Below, piece after piece: positions 1 to 12,339 of a stretch of DNA of 64,000 bases. A program made the translations under genes and the position numbers. The notes beneath the pieces are model-generated. The model was not told where the DNA came from. It ran no database searches and worked only from the letters and a program-made list of their open reading frames with translations. Location: the NCBI GenBank assembly GCA_024196135.1, contig JAMQCK010000007.1:124001-188000 (forward strand). Reading direction: 5' to 3'. The number at the start of each line of letters is the position of its first letter. Within the stretch, counting starts at the first letter, position 1. The DNA is from Pleurotus ostreatus/Saccharomyces cerevisiae fusant (taxonomy: Eukaryota; Opisthokonta).

Positions 1-2010
1 CAATGACCAGATCAAGATCATCAACGACTTCCTGAACGTCAGTCCATGCCTTGCCCATTTGCTGCGTGATTCTTGTCACCAACTTCTACACCCCAGTTTA
101 TCGCCCAACGCATGCGCCAAACCGACCCATGGCGCAAATGCACCGAGCAAGAGTTCGACAACGCCATGGAGGGCATGGAGAAGCTTGTCATGAACCGATT
201 ATACGACTTGTCCGTGCTCCCCTCTTGTCACTCCTTGCAATCAACTTATCGCCTACGCAGTACCTTCACCCCATCGATACCCACTCTCCAACCTCCTCGA
301 CCAGTCACAACAGACGATCTCGAGCGCGATCGTGTCCTTGCGCAGAGGATAGCGCTGTTCGGCTGGGTCGAGGAGAAGCACCTCGACATCGACCTCACAA
401 GTGAGGAGGGGGATACAAGCAGCGCTAAAGGATTCTTGATGTTCGCGCAGCAAGGTTAGTAACTATCGTCAGATTGTGCCACAGACCTTCGGCTGACTCG
501 CTTGCATCTAGAGCTCCTGAAGATGAACCACTATAAGGCGCCGAGGGACAAGGTAATCTGCATCCTCAATTGCTGTAAAGTTATCTTCGGTGAGCGCCTC
601 GTCTTCGTCAAGTCGGCGTTATCTAACGGATGTCTGTCCGCAGGTCTCATCCGACACCTGAAGAAGGACGAGTCTGCGGATGCCTTCATCCCACTGCTGA
701 TCTTCGTCGTACTCAAAGCCAATCCAGAACATCTATTGAGCAATATGGAGTACGTGGACTTGTTTTTCGATGCTCGTTAGTATTCTTACGCCGGCAGGTT
801 CATCCAACGTTTCCGAAATCCAGCCAAGCTGCAGAGCGAAGCCGGGTACTACCTTAGTAGTTTGGTGCGCACACCTTATTGTTGTAGGTACCTCGACCTA
901 ACGGTCGAATGCAGATGGGCGCGGTATCGTTCATCGAGACGATGGACCATACGTCGCTATCTAATATAACCCAGGAGGAGTTTGAGAAGTGGGTGAGTCC
1001 CGTCATGCAAAGACAGCGATACTGAGACTCTACAGGAACGTCGAACAAGCGATTCAGTCCCTTCCTCGTCAAGAGCAATCGCCACCTCTCCCCTCTTCAG
1101 GCCCGCCCTCGGGATGGTCTACACCGACACACCAGAGAACGCCGTCTGCCCTGTCCGAACGACCACGATCTTCCTCCTTGGCCTCCCTCCCTCCACGACC
1201 ACCATCGTCTATGTCCGCTCCCTCGTCTCCCTTGGCAGCGCAGATCCCTACGAACGCCTCACACGCAGGAGAGGAATCTGCAACACCGCTATCGCTGCCG
1301 TCCATTGACATCGCGGACGACGCGCGGCGACTATTCCAGAAGACCGGGGACACGATCAGCAAACCGTTGAGCGCCATCGGGCGAATATTCAGCGAGGTCG
1401 TTGATGGTGTCGTACGGCCGGACTCGCCGCCGCCGCAAGGTGGTAAGTCGCCTTTGCTTTTGACGTTGTATGATGCTGACTGTGGGCAGGACCTTCCTGG
1501 GCGCATCCGGACCAAGTACGGCAGTACATCGTCGGCAGCGGCGCCAGCCGGCCGCAAACTCCAACGTTTGCGCAGGGTCAGCCGCCCATCCAGACGCCCT
1601 ACAAGCCTCGAGTACGGCGCGTCCAGTCACCGGCTGCCTACCCTCCAGGGCACGCCCCCGTCTTCGTTGGCGCCGACGAGACGCCCTCCCGACCGCCACA
1701 ATCTTCGAATTCTGCACCGTCCTTCCTCTCGCAGGCGACGCAGTTCCTCGGTGGCACGCCTCCGCGAACACCTCCACCGCGGACGCCGCCGTACTCCGTA
1801 TCGCGCACGCCGACGCCTGGGCTCGACATCGCGGGCGTACAGGCGCAGATTGATCTCGCGACGCAACGGGCGGCGGAGGCGAACCAGGCGACGTTGATGC
1901 AGATCTTCCCGGGCATGGACCGGGAGGTGGTGCAGCTCGTGCTGGAGGCGAACGAGAACGACGTCGGGAAGAGTATCGAGAAGTTGCTGGAGATGACGGC
2001 GGGGTCGTAG
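1..2010 (+). CDS. VPS9: Vps9-domain Rab5 guanine nucleotide exchange factor with C-terminal CUE domain (5' truncated by window)
   Basis: Partial gene; the start lies left of the window. Exons read 1-38, 97-209, 261-454, 512 onward, separated by ~50 nt introns, and end at TAG 2008-2010. The spliced reading contains the helical-bundle and Vps9 core (segments TPSIPTLQPP, VLAQRIALFGWVEEKHLDI, APRDKVICILNCCKVIFG, DAFIPLLIFVVLKANPEHL, SEAGYYLSS), the family region that opens Rab5/Ypt51-type GTPases on endosomes. A long Pro/Ser-rich linker follows, then a CUE ubiquitin-binding segment (MQIFPGMDREVVQLVLEAN) at the extreme C-terminus, the same order as yeast Vps9. Inferred role: endosome/vacuole trafficking coupled to ubiquitin. 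The middle Pro-rich exons (1080-1900) are less certain because several frames are open there. It converges on the F-box gene ending at 2151. Confidence 0.88.
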
Positions 2011-2150
2011 TACTGTGCGTGGTGGACAAGGAGGGGTAACATGGATAATACGGAGTCATCGGTATGTAGTATAATAGTCCTGATTATTTCTCCTCGGGGA
2101 TGCGTGCGCTGTTCTTACGCGAGGGCCCGACCGCCACTTTCGATTCGACT

Positions 2151-3711
2151 TCATGCGGTGAGTTCTGTGAGACGGCTCGCAACTCTCTCCCATGCATCGC
2201 CTATGGGAGTCGCGGTGTCGTCCAGAATCTGCCTCCCATGGTATACACCGTAGTCGGGAGTTAGCTCCCGTAGATTCGGGAAGGTCGAGCGCAGGAAATG
2301 GGCCACTTCGTCCTGATTCCCGATTGGTGCGTACCACATGAAGCGCAACTCAACCAGGCTCTGCTGGGAGGAAGCCACAGGAGGAACCGACGACGCACTG
2401 AGCGGAAGCTCCAGTTTGCGAAGGTGAGGGCACGCGCGTGCGAGGGCCGACAGGGATGCCAACGTAGGAAGCGGTCCATCATCACGGGTGTGATGCAGAC
2501 AGATCTGTAGAACCTCTAGCGAAGGCCACCAGGAGGCCATAGCGGTGACATCGTCGTCGGTGAGTGCATTTCCATCTTCGTCCAGCTCGATCTCGAGGGT
2601 GGCCAAATGATGAAAGGACGACAACGGGAGCAGGTCGCGGAAGGAGAGCTGAAGGCGAGTGTTCTCGGTCCCCAAAGTGCAGTGGATCTTCAGGTTGACC
2701 AGGCTCTCATGATCGCAGTGTCGTTGGATGTTCTCGCTTGTGGCTAGTAGTGCCATCCCCGGCGGGCGTCTGATCTTGTTGATACGAAGTGTTTGCAAGG
2801 GGAGTACGCCCCAGGCCTCCATTATCGTGTGCAAGGTGGTGAGATATATGCCGCCGTATAGAGTAAGAGAGTGCAGGGATGGGAAGGAGCCGGACGGGAG
2901 TGAAATATGGGTAGGATATCCTTCACTGTCGTGATACCTCATCAACTTGAGCGTCGAGAGGTGTGGCATACGGGCTAGAGAACCGAGTACCTGCACTAGA
3001 TCTTCAGAAAGCATCAAGTCCAGGCTCGTGAGGCTCTGATGGGCGTGGAGAGCGTCGATAAGAGCTGCCACTCGACCATCGCCTGCTTCAAAGAAGTTCA
3101 ACCTCAGGGTTTGCAGGTGAGGGCAGGTGCCGATGATCTGCTGCGGGTCGGCGTGCAGTACAGAGTACGGACGTCCAGAAAGAGACAAGCTGACTGTGCC
3201 TCTGGCAAGGAACATACCGAGAATGCAACGGAGTTCGTCCGCTTCGGCGAAGTACCGTGCGTTCACGGTCAGTTGCCTCATCGACGGGCAGAGAGGAGCG
3301 ACGGGCGGACAAGCGACGACACTTGCGGTGACTCCATCATCGAAGACAATGCGGTATGCCCCATCCATCACCTGTGCAACATAACGGACGAAACGCGCCA
3401 GTCGAAAGACTGGGACCCAGTCATCCTGTTCGAGTGCGCGACGTAACGTCTGTTCAAATTTCATCAGCTACGCCCCAGGGAGCAGAATCCAAGACACGAA
3501 CCAGTGTTTTCGACCCTCTGCTTACTCTCTTGGGCAGGGAAGCTGCGGGCAGAAGTGCGAGGAGATGGCTGATGTCCGGAATGCGCTCCCAAAGCAGTGG
3601 ATTCGCGCAGCTATGCCAGTCTTTGGACACCCTTGTAAGGCGACAAAGATCAGCTTTTTCAGATTGCTGGCAGATGACATAGCATATGTCGGGGATGTCC
3701 AGAGGATTCAT
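2151..3711 (-). CDS. F-box / leucine-rich-repeat-like protein (tandem copy 1)
   Basis: Two exons: 3711-3526 and 3449-2151, with a 76-nt intron (GTAAGC...ACAG, branch-like GCTGATG). The product is about 494 aa. Exon 1 carries a short F-box-type segment (LDIPDICYVICQQ, LCRLTRVSKDWHSCANPLLW). Exon 2 holds irregular Leu-rich repeats (CPHLQTLRLNFFEAG, LTSLDLMLSEDL, CPHLRKLELPLSASSVPPV). F-box proteins link SCF ubiquitin ligase to substrates, and the LRR part would be the substrate reader; the substrate is unknown. The splice joins ...LPKR to TLRRALEQDDW, which the next gene matches (TLCRPIKQDDW), supporting the model. It is a tandem paralogue of 4010-5589. Confidence 0.82.
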
Positions 3712-4009
3712 GATTGCCGGGAGAAGGAGAGATTGATCAAATCAGAACTAACATAGAAGGAAGTGTGACCTGTGACTCGACATTTGCTCGACATCACCTC
3801 AAGTTGAGTTTGGACGGCGGAAGGGGGCTCTTAGCTCGTCAGTACCCAGCGAGATACGGTTTAGCTCGAATTGGGCGCGAGAGATGATGCTTGATTTTTG
3901 CAGTGCATATATGGGATGAAACTCGATCAGTCGAGCTATAGTAAGGCCGACGCTGACTCGGGAGGCCTGCAAGAAGGCTTTCATTGTGCGCATATCGACC
4001 CTTGTTATA

Positions 4010-5589
4010 CTACGTGACCTGCTCCTTCAGACGCGCCACTACGCTATCCCACGCTCTACTTCTGGGAAATGTGCCATCCAGATACATTATTCTCCCACTG
4101 TATCCCCCGAAGCTCACGCGACGCAGCTTTGGGAACGTCGAGCGCAGGAACTGCAGCACCCCATCTGAATCGTCGATAGGAGCGTACCACATGATCGACA
4201 TTTTCGTCAGACTCTGCTGAGATGCCACCACTGGCGGAATGAGCTGGGCGCTGAAGGGCAGCTCCAGGGTGTGCAGACGGGGGCAGCTGCGCGCGAGGGT
4301 CGATAAGGACGACAACGTGGGGAGTATGCCGAGGTCGGAGGTCTTGTCGGGCATGATACATAGCTCCTCTATGGCGGGCCACCAAGATGCCATGGCAGCG
4401 AGATCGTCGTCTGTGAGCGCGCATCTCCCATCGATGAGGTTGATTCGCAGGGTGGTCAGGTTACGGAAGGACGACAAGGCAGACATGTCGTGTCTTTCGA
4501 GGTCGCCTCCGGAGGGTTCTGGGGAGTGGATGATAATCTTGCGTAGAGACACGGGATCGCAGTGTTGTTGGATACACTGGGTCGTGTGCTGAAGCTTCCA
4601 CCCCTGCATATCAGTCCTGCTATCGGTAGTCTGTAGGACAACGCTTTGCAGCGGACGGCGCGTCGTCCAGGCGCCCATCATGGTGTGGAGGGTTGTAGGA
4701 TGCATCCCGTTTCCACCCAAGACAAGTGAGGTCAAGGCAGGGAAGCTATCCGGGGCATAATTCGGTGTAGAGTGGTTGCAGATCGCCGACAACTCCATCA
4801 TGCTGAGTTTGGAGAGGTATGGAAGGCGCGAAAGCGATTCCGGGACCTGGACAGGAATGTCGCAGGCCAGAAGGTCGATAGCCCTGAGGTGTGTATGCGA
4901 GTAAAACGCATTGAAGAGGGTACTCAACTGCCCGCCCGCTGCTGAGATAAAGTGCAATCCCAGGGTTTGCAAGTGAGGACATGTTTTAACGAGCTGCGAT
5001 GGGTCGAGGGATAGTGGATCGTTAAGTTGGCCAACTGTCAGGTACAAGGTATCAAGATTCTCTCCTAGGAGCATGTCGAACATGATTGGGAGCCATGCAT
5101 CCGGTATCCGGGCGGCGTTACCAGTGATTCCTGCAAGCCCGAGTTCGCGTAGCATGGGACAGAGCGGTGCAGGAGGTGGGCAGGCAAGGACATTTCGAGT
5201 CAAGCCCTCGGAAGGTATGATGCGGTACGAATTACTACGCGCTCTTCCCAAGCAGCGTACGAACCGACCATACCGAAGAACCGGCAGCCAGTCATCCTGC
5301 TTGATCGGCCGGCATAATGTCTGTGGGAATGGCTATGAGTACAAGTCTATGATACAAAAGTGTGCTAGGTAGTACGCACCAGGATCCTCTCAAGGTCTAC
5401 CTCTGCTGATAGCGACGCTCCAGGAAGTAGCGCGAAGAGATAGAAGATATTCGGGAGGTTTTCCCATATGAATGGGGTTGCTGAGTCGCGCCAGTCTCCG
5501 GATACCCTTGCAAGACGACAGAGATCGTCTCTTCTAGACAGCTGACAGATTATAGAGCATATGTCGGGCATGTCTAGAGGGCTGATCAT
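4010..5589 (-). CDS. F-box / leucine-rich-repeat-like protein (tandem copy 2)
   Basis: Two exons: 5589-5380 and 5320-4010, with a 59-nt intron (GTGCGT...CACAG); product about 506 aa. The N-terminus LDMPDICSIICQL and LCRLARVSGDWRDSATPFIW matches the F-box of the neighbour at 2151-3711. The C-terminal half shares segments such as TCPHLQTLGLHF, LTDDDLAAMASWWP, LHTLELPFSAQLIPPV and VLQFLRSTFPKLR with it, so this is a clear tandem duplicate with the intron in the same place. Inferred role: SCF-type ubiquitin ligase adaptor with unknown substrate. About 300 bp separate the two genes and both read leftward. Divergence is substantial, so the duplication is not recent. Confidence 0.82.
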
Positions 5590-5835
5590 GGTCGGACGCA
5601 GAAATCGATCAATCAGAGCTTGACATCAAAGGAAGCGTGACTTCGTGTGACTCGACATCACGCGTGCGCCAGCGCAAGATCTCTTTCTATATGGGGCATG
5701 TCGATAGCTATTGTTCTAAATAGGCAAGTGTTCTGTGCGACGTCTGCAATCTGGCAAACCCAAGCATACAAAGCAGCGTTTGCGATACACTGTGAGTATA
5801 TAGTATACATCAATATCCCAAAACAAGCTGACGTT

Positions 5836-7056
5836 TCAGTATATGATGCTGTCCACATCGCCCAAGATGTAGTTGTCAATCAGGCGCGTCTTATCCACCC
5901 ATATAGCGCCACTCAGGATAACCGGATGTGGAGACTGCTGAGCCCATGTACCCTTTGTCCTGTGTCCAGGGACCTCGAAGAAGGTGTCCGAGTCGTTCAA
6001 CTGTATGTAGTCAAGTCGAACTTCCGCCGCGCCATCGGCGCGTGCGCGCTCTGCCACCTCCCCCACGTACTGCTCCGCGCGCTTGACGCATTCGTCCTTC
6101 GTCAGACCTGCCTCCCATGCATCACGAGCAGCATCGAGAGCAGATGGCATGACGGTTGCGATACGACGGGCTGAAGAGGAAAGGTATGCGTTGCGGGAGG
6201 AGAGTGCGAGTCCATCGGCCGGGTCTCGCACCGTCGGTACGATGTGCAGGTTCTCGGGGTAGGGGAGGGTCATGAGGAGATCTTTACACATGCGTCGGAG
6301 AAGGAGCGCCTGCTGTATGTCTTTCTGGCCAAAGTACGTCCGCGTCGGCTACGTACGTACGGTTAGCTACTCGGCTGCCCCACCACGTACGTAGACATAC
6401 CTGCACGGCGTTGAAGAGTTTGGTGACCACAGTCGCGACACCGCGGAAAAATATAGGACGACTGCGTCCCTCCATTTCTTGGCCATAGCCCATAACCTCG
6501 ACGAAGGTTCCCCGCTGAAGGGCGGGGTCCTGGGAGATGCCTGACGGGTACATTTCTAGAGCGTTTGGCACGAAGACGGCAGCCGGGGTGCGTCCCTTGA
6601 CCTCTAGCGCAGAGAGGGCAGCAAGGTCTGCAGGGAGAGTTCGTGGGTAGCTTGCAAGGTCTTCATGAGGCGCAAATTGAGCGGGGTTGACGAAGATGGA
6701 GCAGACTGTAAGGTCGTTCTCTGCGAGGGATCGACGGACTAGGGAGCTGTAAGCCATGGTATATCAGAAGAGACAGCAAAGTACGCACCAAGGGCCATAT
6801 GTCCCTCATGTAGCGCGCCCATCGTGGCGACGAAGCCCACCGATTCGTTCTGAGCGAACGCGCGCGAGCGCCATTCGCGCAGCGCTCTCAGCGTGTTGAA
6901 GGTCGGAATTGTCGCCGTCGCTGCTGTGCTCATCGTGCGCGGCAATGGGAGGGGTGCTTTGACTGGAGGTCGTGGGGTAAGCCCAAGACGTACGATGCTC
7001 CTAATGATCATGGTACGAGCCAGATGCGGACAAGGCGCGAAGCCCGATCGTGCCAT
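5836..7056 (-). CDS. PAN6: Pantothenate synthetase (pantoate-beta-alanine ligase)
   Basis: Three exons: 7056-6785, 6746-6401, 6348-5836; about 376 aa. It joins pantoate and beta-alanine using ATP, making pantothenate for coenzyme A. Visible signatures are the adenylate-forming HIGH-type motif (GFVATMGALHEGHMAL), SIFVNPAQFAPHEDLASYPRTL split over two segments, RPIFFRGVATVVTKLFNAVQ, TYFGQKDIQQ and the KMSKS-like LSSRNAYLS. The fungal enzyme is normally about 300 aa. Here the first Met gives a ~41-residue Arg/Pro-rich leader before MSTAATATIPTF, which could be a mitochondrial presequence or simply upstream sequence if translation starts at Met42. The first intron's donor is a choice between two overlapping GT sites; only the GTACTT site keeps the frame. 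Divergent from the F-box gene at 7345. Confidence 0.93.
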
Positions 7057-7344
7057 TTGGTCATATCCGGGCTCCGCTTAGTCCGCGGAGATGGCAACCA
7101 CGTGAAATTTGCTTCCCACTGATAAGCGCCGTGCTTGCCTCCGACGTTCATGCTGCTGAAGACCCAAAGGAACAGGATATCGTATAAATCCCATACTCTT
7201 CTCGACTGACCGAAGTTTCTCATCCCTTTCCAACAACTGGGTAAGTCACATCCGGTAGTTTTTGAAATGCGCTCTGATTTCGGCGCACTGCAGCTCATCG
7301 CATCCCCAGCTCTCACCGATTCTCCCCGCGTTACCTAGAGAAAC
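7057..7344. promoter_or_regulatory. Divergent promoter region, PAN6 / F-box gene
   Basis: A 288-bp non-coding gap between oppositely oriented starts. It holds a CACGTG E-box at 7099-7104 and a pyrimidine-rich tract before the right-hand start. No further element is convincing. Confidence 0.4.
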
Positions 7345-8811
7345 ATGTCCTCCCCCGGTTTTAACGCGTGCTATGCCCATCAACTCTCTGTCGAGCTTCT
7401 TGAAGCTATCTTCCTCTACGTCTCGCAGAATGTGTTCTCGATGGTGACGACTCGCGTCTGCCGATACTGGCGAGAAGTCACAATCAACAGCCCGCGGCTC
7501 TGGACGGAGATACGCATGGAAGGACGCCTTACAGAGGGACAAGTCCAGCTCGTGCGCGCTGCCCTCAGCCGCTCGCGGTCGTACCCTTTGCGCATACGCG
7601 TCACCGAGGCCGCATTCGTGCAGACCAGCGAAAACTTGCAAGTTTGGAGGGAGATGATTGACCATGCAGGGCGATGGAAGGAAGCAGAGCTCATGCTACC
7701 TCGATCTGCCGAGACGCTGGTCGATATAGAAAAGATCGATGTTCCACGACTTCGTGCTCTGTCGCTGAGCGTCCCGGATGGAGAGGAAGATGAAGGTGAA
7801 AATGCAGATGCAGATGTCAACGCAATGAAGGGGCCTCCAGAATGGCTGTTTGTTGCGCCGGCGCTGAAGCAGGTCACGGTGTCTGAATCCTATCTCGACT
7901 ACAAAGCGCGACTACCCCTGCCCTTCGAACAGCTATCCGATCTTCGATTACAGCTCGCAAAGGATGCCGGATCGCTCCAGGAGGTCATTGATATTCTTCG
8001 GCCATGCAGCTTGCTTACGCATCTCGCTGTCGACATGCTGCATTGGGACGACTCGGACGCACATGCTTCGCCTCCACCGTTGACGCTTCCCGCGTTGGAG
8101 ACGCTCGACGTCAACAACGCCGGCACCGAGCTCGGCCGTTACCTGAAGGCGCCAGCCCTGCGCAAGGTTATCTTCCGCATGGAAAACGTCGACTTCGGAG
8201 ATCCCGAGCGCTACGCCAATACAGAGCTCTACGCCCTCCTCGCGCTCGCGCGGCGTTGTGAATTCACCTCGTTGACCCTGCGCATTCAGGCGCTCGCGGA
8301 CGACGACAGCTGGGACGTGCTAGAGGAGGTCCTGGGCGAGCTTACCGAAATTACCGAGCTCGAAGTTTGGGAAGGCCTCGGAATGGAGGACGCCGTCATC
8401 CGCACATCCGTCATGTTCAACGTATACCACGTTCTGGCGTACAACAAACCCTGGCCGCCTGCCCTGCCGAGTCTCACAAGGCTCTCGACACACTCGCGGA
8501 TCGTCGACCTGTTCCCGAAGTATTGGCGCGAGGTGCAGGGGATAGTGACGTCTCGGCGGATGGTAGGCGCGGAATGCTCGCCGCTGCAGTATCTGGAGAT
8601 CAGCCAGGATCCCCATCCTAGCTTTACCTGGGGGGTGTTCAGCGGAGGGAGAAACCTGATGAAGGAGGAATATTGGTTTGAAGTGGAACCGGCGGGCTTC
8701 GAATGGATGCTGAAGATGAGGGAAGAGGGTATGGAAGTCAAGTCCGACCTCCTAGACAGATACATAGCGTATCACGCCAGCCATAGCGTATCACGCCAGC
8801 GCGGACCGTAA
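7345..8811 (+). CDS. F-box-like domain protein, single exon
   Basis: An uninterrupted 488-aa reading frame starting at the first Met in a short AAC ATG context. Residues ~10-50 form an F-box-like domain (HQLSVELLEAIFLYVSQN, VCRYWREVTINSPRLWTEI), the form common in Agaricomycetes. The remainder is an irregular leucine-rich solenoid (ALETLDVNNAGTELGRYL, FTSLTLRIQALADDDSW, ITELEVWEGLG) without a named catalytic domain. Expected role: SCF substrate receptor. It is not obviously related to its F-box neighbours beyond the F-box itself. The C-terminus contains a short direct repeat (YHASHSVSRQ, from two copies of AGCGTATCACGCCAG). Confidence 0.85.
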   Translation: MSSPGFNACYAHQLSVELLEAIFLYVSQNVFSMVTTRVCRYWREVTINSPRLWTEIRMEGRLTEGQVQLVRAALSRSRSYPLRIRVTEAAFVQTSENLQVWREMIDHAGRWKEAELMLPRSAETLVDIEKIDVPRLRALSLSVPDGEEDEGENADADVNAMKGPPEWLFVAPALKQVTVSESYLDYKARLPLPFEQLSDLRLQLAKDAGSLQEVIDILRPCSLLTHLAVDMLHWDDSDAHASPPPLTLPALETLDVNNAGTELGRYLKAPALRKVIFRMENVDFGDPERYANTELYALLALARRCEFTSLTLRIQALADDDSWDVLEEVLGELTEITELEVWEGLGMEDAVIRTSVMFNVYHVLAYNKPWPPALPSLTRLSTHSRIVDLFPKYWREVQGIVTSRRMVGAECSPLQYLEISQDPHPSFTWGVFSGGRNLMKEEYWFEVEPAGFEWMLKMREEGMEVKSDLLDRYIAYHASHSVSRQRGP

Positions 8812-8971
8812 GTAGGATTAGAACGCAGAAGCGCGGTCACCACTGGCCTGTGGGCAACGCGTCGAAGCGCCTGGCATTTTCGCGCGCAAGACACGAGTTC
8901 GTCTCCGGATCCCCGGCCCGTTATTCGAACTTGCCCTCAACCATCATCTGCGCGACCTACCAACCCTTGCA

Positions 8972-10651
8972 ATGGCCTTCCCGTTTACTACCGGCTCTCC
9001 CTTCGTTTCTCTTCCCGCGGACCTCCACATGCTGGTCTTGTCCTTCTTGACCCCACTCGACATCGTCTCAGTCCGGCTCGTGAGTAGCTCATTGAAGGGG
9101 CGCATAGCCAAGCCACTGAAAGACGGGATATTCAGACCTGCAAGGGGATGGTGAACGTGACACGCACGCGTTCCGTGTGGCTCGACGCTCTCAAACGTGT
9201 CTGCCTCTCGCATGCCATCCCATTCGTCACCTACGACTTCCCGAGCATGACTATAGGCGAACTGGAATACGCTGCTACCATGCCGGACCGCTTCCGCTAT
9301 GCTGGTCGCGGAAAGAAGAGCTTACGCTACCACATCCTCCGACCGCTTAAGGAGCGTTGTATACCTATACGCACAGAAGACTTCGGCCCGGAAGGCTGGG
9401 AGGTAGATGAACTGGAGAGCCTCGCCATCGTGCCCGGCGGTCGCTTTGTACTTGTGCGAACTCTGGATACTCTTCTCTTATGGGATCTGCACTCCGACTC
9501 CGACAAACCTTGTCTTGCGAGATACGGCCTGATTGAAGATGCCTTCGACGGCAGATTCGCGTGGAAAGACGCCTATATGAGCTGCTCCGACCTGTGGTAC
9601 GATCCTGCTAATTCGAAGATGAGATTCGTGTTGGATGCGTATAAGTGAGTACAAGAAGGTTCTAATGTATTTGAACCGCGCTTCCTAAGCTGACTCCACG
9701 TTTCTAGTAACGGTCTACCAAACGAGTCTGAATACTCTTGTGGATCCATCGCATACGAGCTCGATCTAGCCTCGAACCCACCTCAGCTGAATATGTTGAA
9801 CTACTTATGGGGATCCAGCACATTATCCTTCGCAGGACGGAGCGGCAACCGCGTCATCTATAACGGAGGGATGATTGACAAAATTGGTATCTGGGACTTC
9901 GAGCACAACACCGCTGCTGCATGGCAAGATACGTCCCAAATGGTAAGAGTATTCAAAATTGGGCGTCCACCTATTTACCAGACGACAGCCACCCGTCGCG
10001 ACAGAATATCACGTCGTCGACAACGACTGGAAAACGCGCTTGAAAGCGTACGAGATACCGCCTTTCGTGCCGGTTGTGGACCACAGAATGCCAGCGACCA
10101 CGGAGATTCGTCTAGTTCAGGAGGTACCACTAGCCGACTTCGACCCCGACATCCTCGTGAAGTGCAGAGGCACGGAATACATCAACGCAGCATCGGCCAA
10201 CGACTTCACTGTTCTGAACGCTACCATTATGAAGAGAGTGGACGAATACACCGACGTCGTGACCGACTTCGTGCACCTCTACGTCCACTCGACCCCAGGT
10301 GATACACCTATCGGGAGGCCGATGAAGATAGCGCAGACCAAGGAGATTGAGCGCTCGACGGCGCCGAAGCAAAACGACGAGCGAGTGATGGTGGTCAGCC
10401 AGCACGGCGACCCCAAGCGGGGAGAGATGCTGGTGCACTTCACAACGATTGGACGCGAGGAGGAGCAGCAAACGGTGTATCTTGGGCCAAAGAAGGGCAG
10501 GTTTTTCGCCAAGCCTAGGGACTGGCTGGATGGGGGAGGGGAATATGATTTTTGCCCAGCGACGGGCAGGCTCTGCGTCGGGAGGGTCGACAAGAATATG
10601 CTGTACATATACGACTTCATACTGATGCCCTCGCAAGGCGGTCGCGCCTGA
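8972..10651 (+). CDS. F-box protein, paralogue A of a dispersed pair
   Basis: Four exons: 8972-9079, 9136-9644, 9708-9942, 9989-10651; introns 46-63 nt; about 504 aa. The N-terminus is an F-box (SLPADLHMLVLSFLTPLDIV joined across intron 1 to TCKGMVNVTRTRSVWLDALK). The body looks like a degenerate beta-propeller, with WD-like strands (FVLVRTLDTLLLWDL, GNRVIYNGGMIDKIGIWDF). All three intron positions match the paralogue at 20020-21730, and protein blocks align throughout (YDFPSMTIGELEYAATMPDR against YNFERMTRDELEYAASMPDR). Inferred role: SCF substrate receptor. The last intron (9943-9988) is the least certain because it is very short, but it restores a frame homologous to copy B. Confidence 0.82.
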
Positions 10652-10863
10652 GTGCAGGCTATTGAAGCATTTTACTATCTCTGCTCTTTCTATGAGTTGC
10701 TCTGCTGAACATTTCGAGGCGCCATGGCAAACGCCGGACGAGGCGCGCCCAATTGTTGGCGTGCCGTTTATGACATCACGCATGATCAATCCGAAAGAAG
10801 GACCTGGTTCTTGCCGCCTCCCGCCATGGACCCCACGACTTACTCTTGCTCTCGACCACCATC

Positions 10864-12124
10864 ATGCCCGTCCCCCGTGCGCTTTTCGAGCAGATCAAGC
10901 AGGTTATCCCACCTCTGACTGGTGTCCTTCATAAAGGGCAATCAGGTGCGTGATGGTGCTAGTGAACGAGGACGTAGCTAACGGCAGAGCGTAGGACGCG
11001 TCGGTGTACTTGGCGGCGCGCTAGAGTGAGTATAGCGATACTTACAGCGCGTTCGGCATGCTGATACTTCATCAGCTATACGGGTGCTCCGTACTTCGCG
11101 TCGATATCGGCCCTTCGCTATGTACGTGCAGCGTGTTCTCTCGAGTACGCGGGTGGATGCTGAACGCGTTCCTCCAGGGCGCCGACCTCTCCCATGTTAT
11201 TTGCTCGCCGACGGCTGCTTCAGCTATCAAGTCCTATGCTCCCGACCTAATCGTTCATCCCATCTTGCGCGAAGACTCCAGCCCAGAGAAGCTCAAGCCT
11301 GAGCTCGACTCCCTCTTTTCCCGCTTACATGCCATCGTCATCGGCCCAGGTCTCGGGCGCGAGCCCTACATGCAGGCATATGCTCGTCTTGCCCTTTGCA
11401 TCGCCCGCGAACGCGGCATGTACATTGTGCTCGACGCCGACGGCCTCTTCATGATCCAGCAGGACTTCAGCCTCATCAAGGGCTACCGCCGTGCTGTGAT
11501 CACACCCAACGTCGCGGAGTTCGCGCGGTTGACGGACGCAGCTGGCGTGGACCCAAACACGCCGAAGGACAAGCGTGCGCTCAGCTTGAGCAAGATCCTC
11601 GGTGGTGTGACGGTGCTGGAGAAGGGTGGCGTGGATACTATCGCGACGGATACGACGGGGAAGGATGCCGACTTGAGGGCGAGCAAACTAGATGGTCGGT
11701 CAGGAGAGCAGGAGGCGACCTCGGAGCAGGTCGAGGTGGACGTGGAAGGCGGCTTCAAGCGCTGCGGCGGGCAGGGCGATGTCTTGAGCGGTGGCGTCGG
11801 TGCCTTCCTTGCGTGGGGCAAGTGCTACGAAGATGGCGCTTTTGGGTCAGTCGTTCTCATATACAATTTCTAGTCTTCTGACGATTCCGTAGCGACCATT
11901 CCCTGCCCGTCTCCCGGGTACCTCTACTGGCCGCCATCGGCGCCAGTATGGTGACGCGGCAAACCAGTCACCTCGCCTATCTGAAGGCGGGCCGTGGTCT
12001 AATCACGCAGGACCTGCTCCCTGAGATTGGCAAAGCTTTCGCGAAGACCTTTGGCGAGGAGGCTGCAGGGTTCAAGAAGGGAAGCATACCCGAACTCGGG
12101 CGGACGACGAAGAGTTTCTACTGA
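10864..12124 (+). CDS. ATP-dependent (S)-NAD(P)H-hydrate dehydratase
   Basis: Five exons: 10864-10945, 10995-11025 (only 31 nt), 11076-11121, 11178-11845, 11893-12124; about 352 aa. It repairs damaged NAD(P)H hydrates (the CARKD/NNRD repair enzyme of the ribokinase-like fold). Family motifs are seen after splicing: [65 protein letters not shown] and the ATP/catalytic [17 protein letters not shown]. The start at 10864 gives [20 protein letters not shown], typical of the family. The insertion between the last two motifs (residues ~225-260, charged) is longer than in most family members as I know them. Exons 1-3 are supported by phase-compatible splice sites as well as by motif continuity. Confidence 0.93.
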
Positions 12125-12339
12125 GGGGTCCAGTTTACTGGAGGATGGGTTACGAGACTACTGAGGGGCTGATACCCTGTCGACCTTTCGTTATCTCTTG
12201 GCAGCCGCAAAATGTACGATAAGTAGTTAATCTTTGTAACATCTACTCGTTGATGCAAAGACAGCCGTAGTCGAAGATATTCCACGTCCTATAGTGGCGA
12301 GGCGTGCGAGGGTCAGAACCGCTTGACAAATGTAACAAC
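12125..12339. other. Intergenic spacer
   Basis: Non-coding spacer between the dehydratase stop and the broken peptidase copy. I see no gene, repeat or clear terminator in it. Confidence 0.4.
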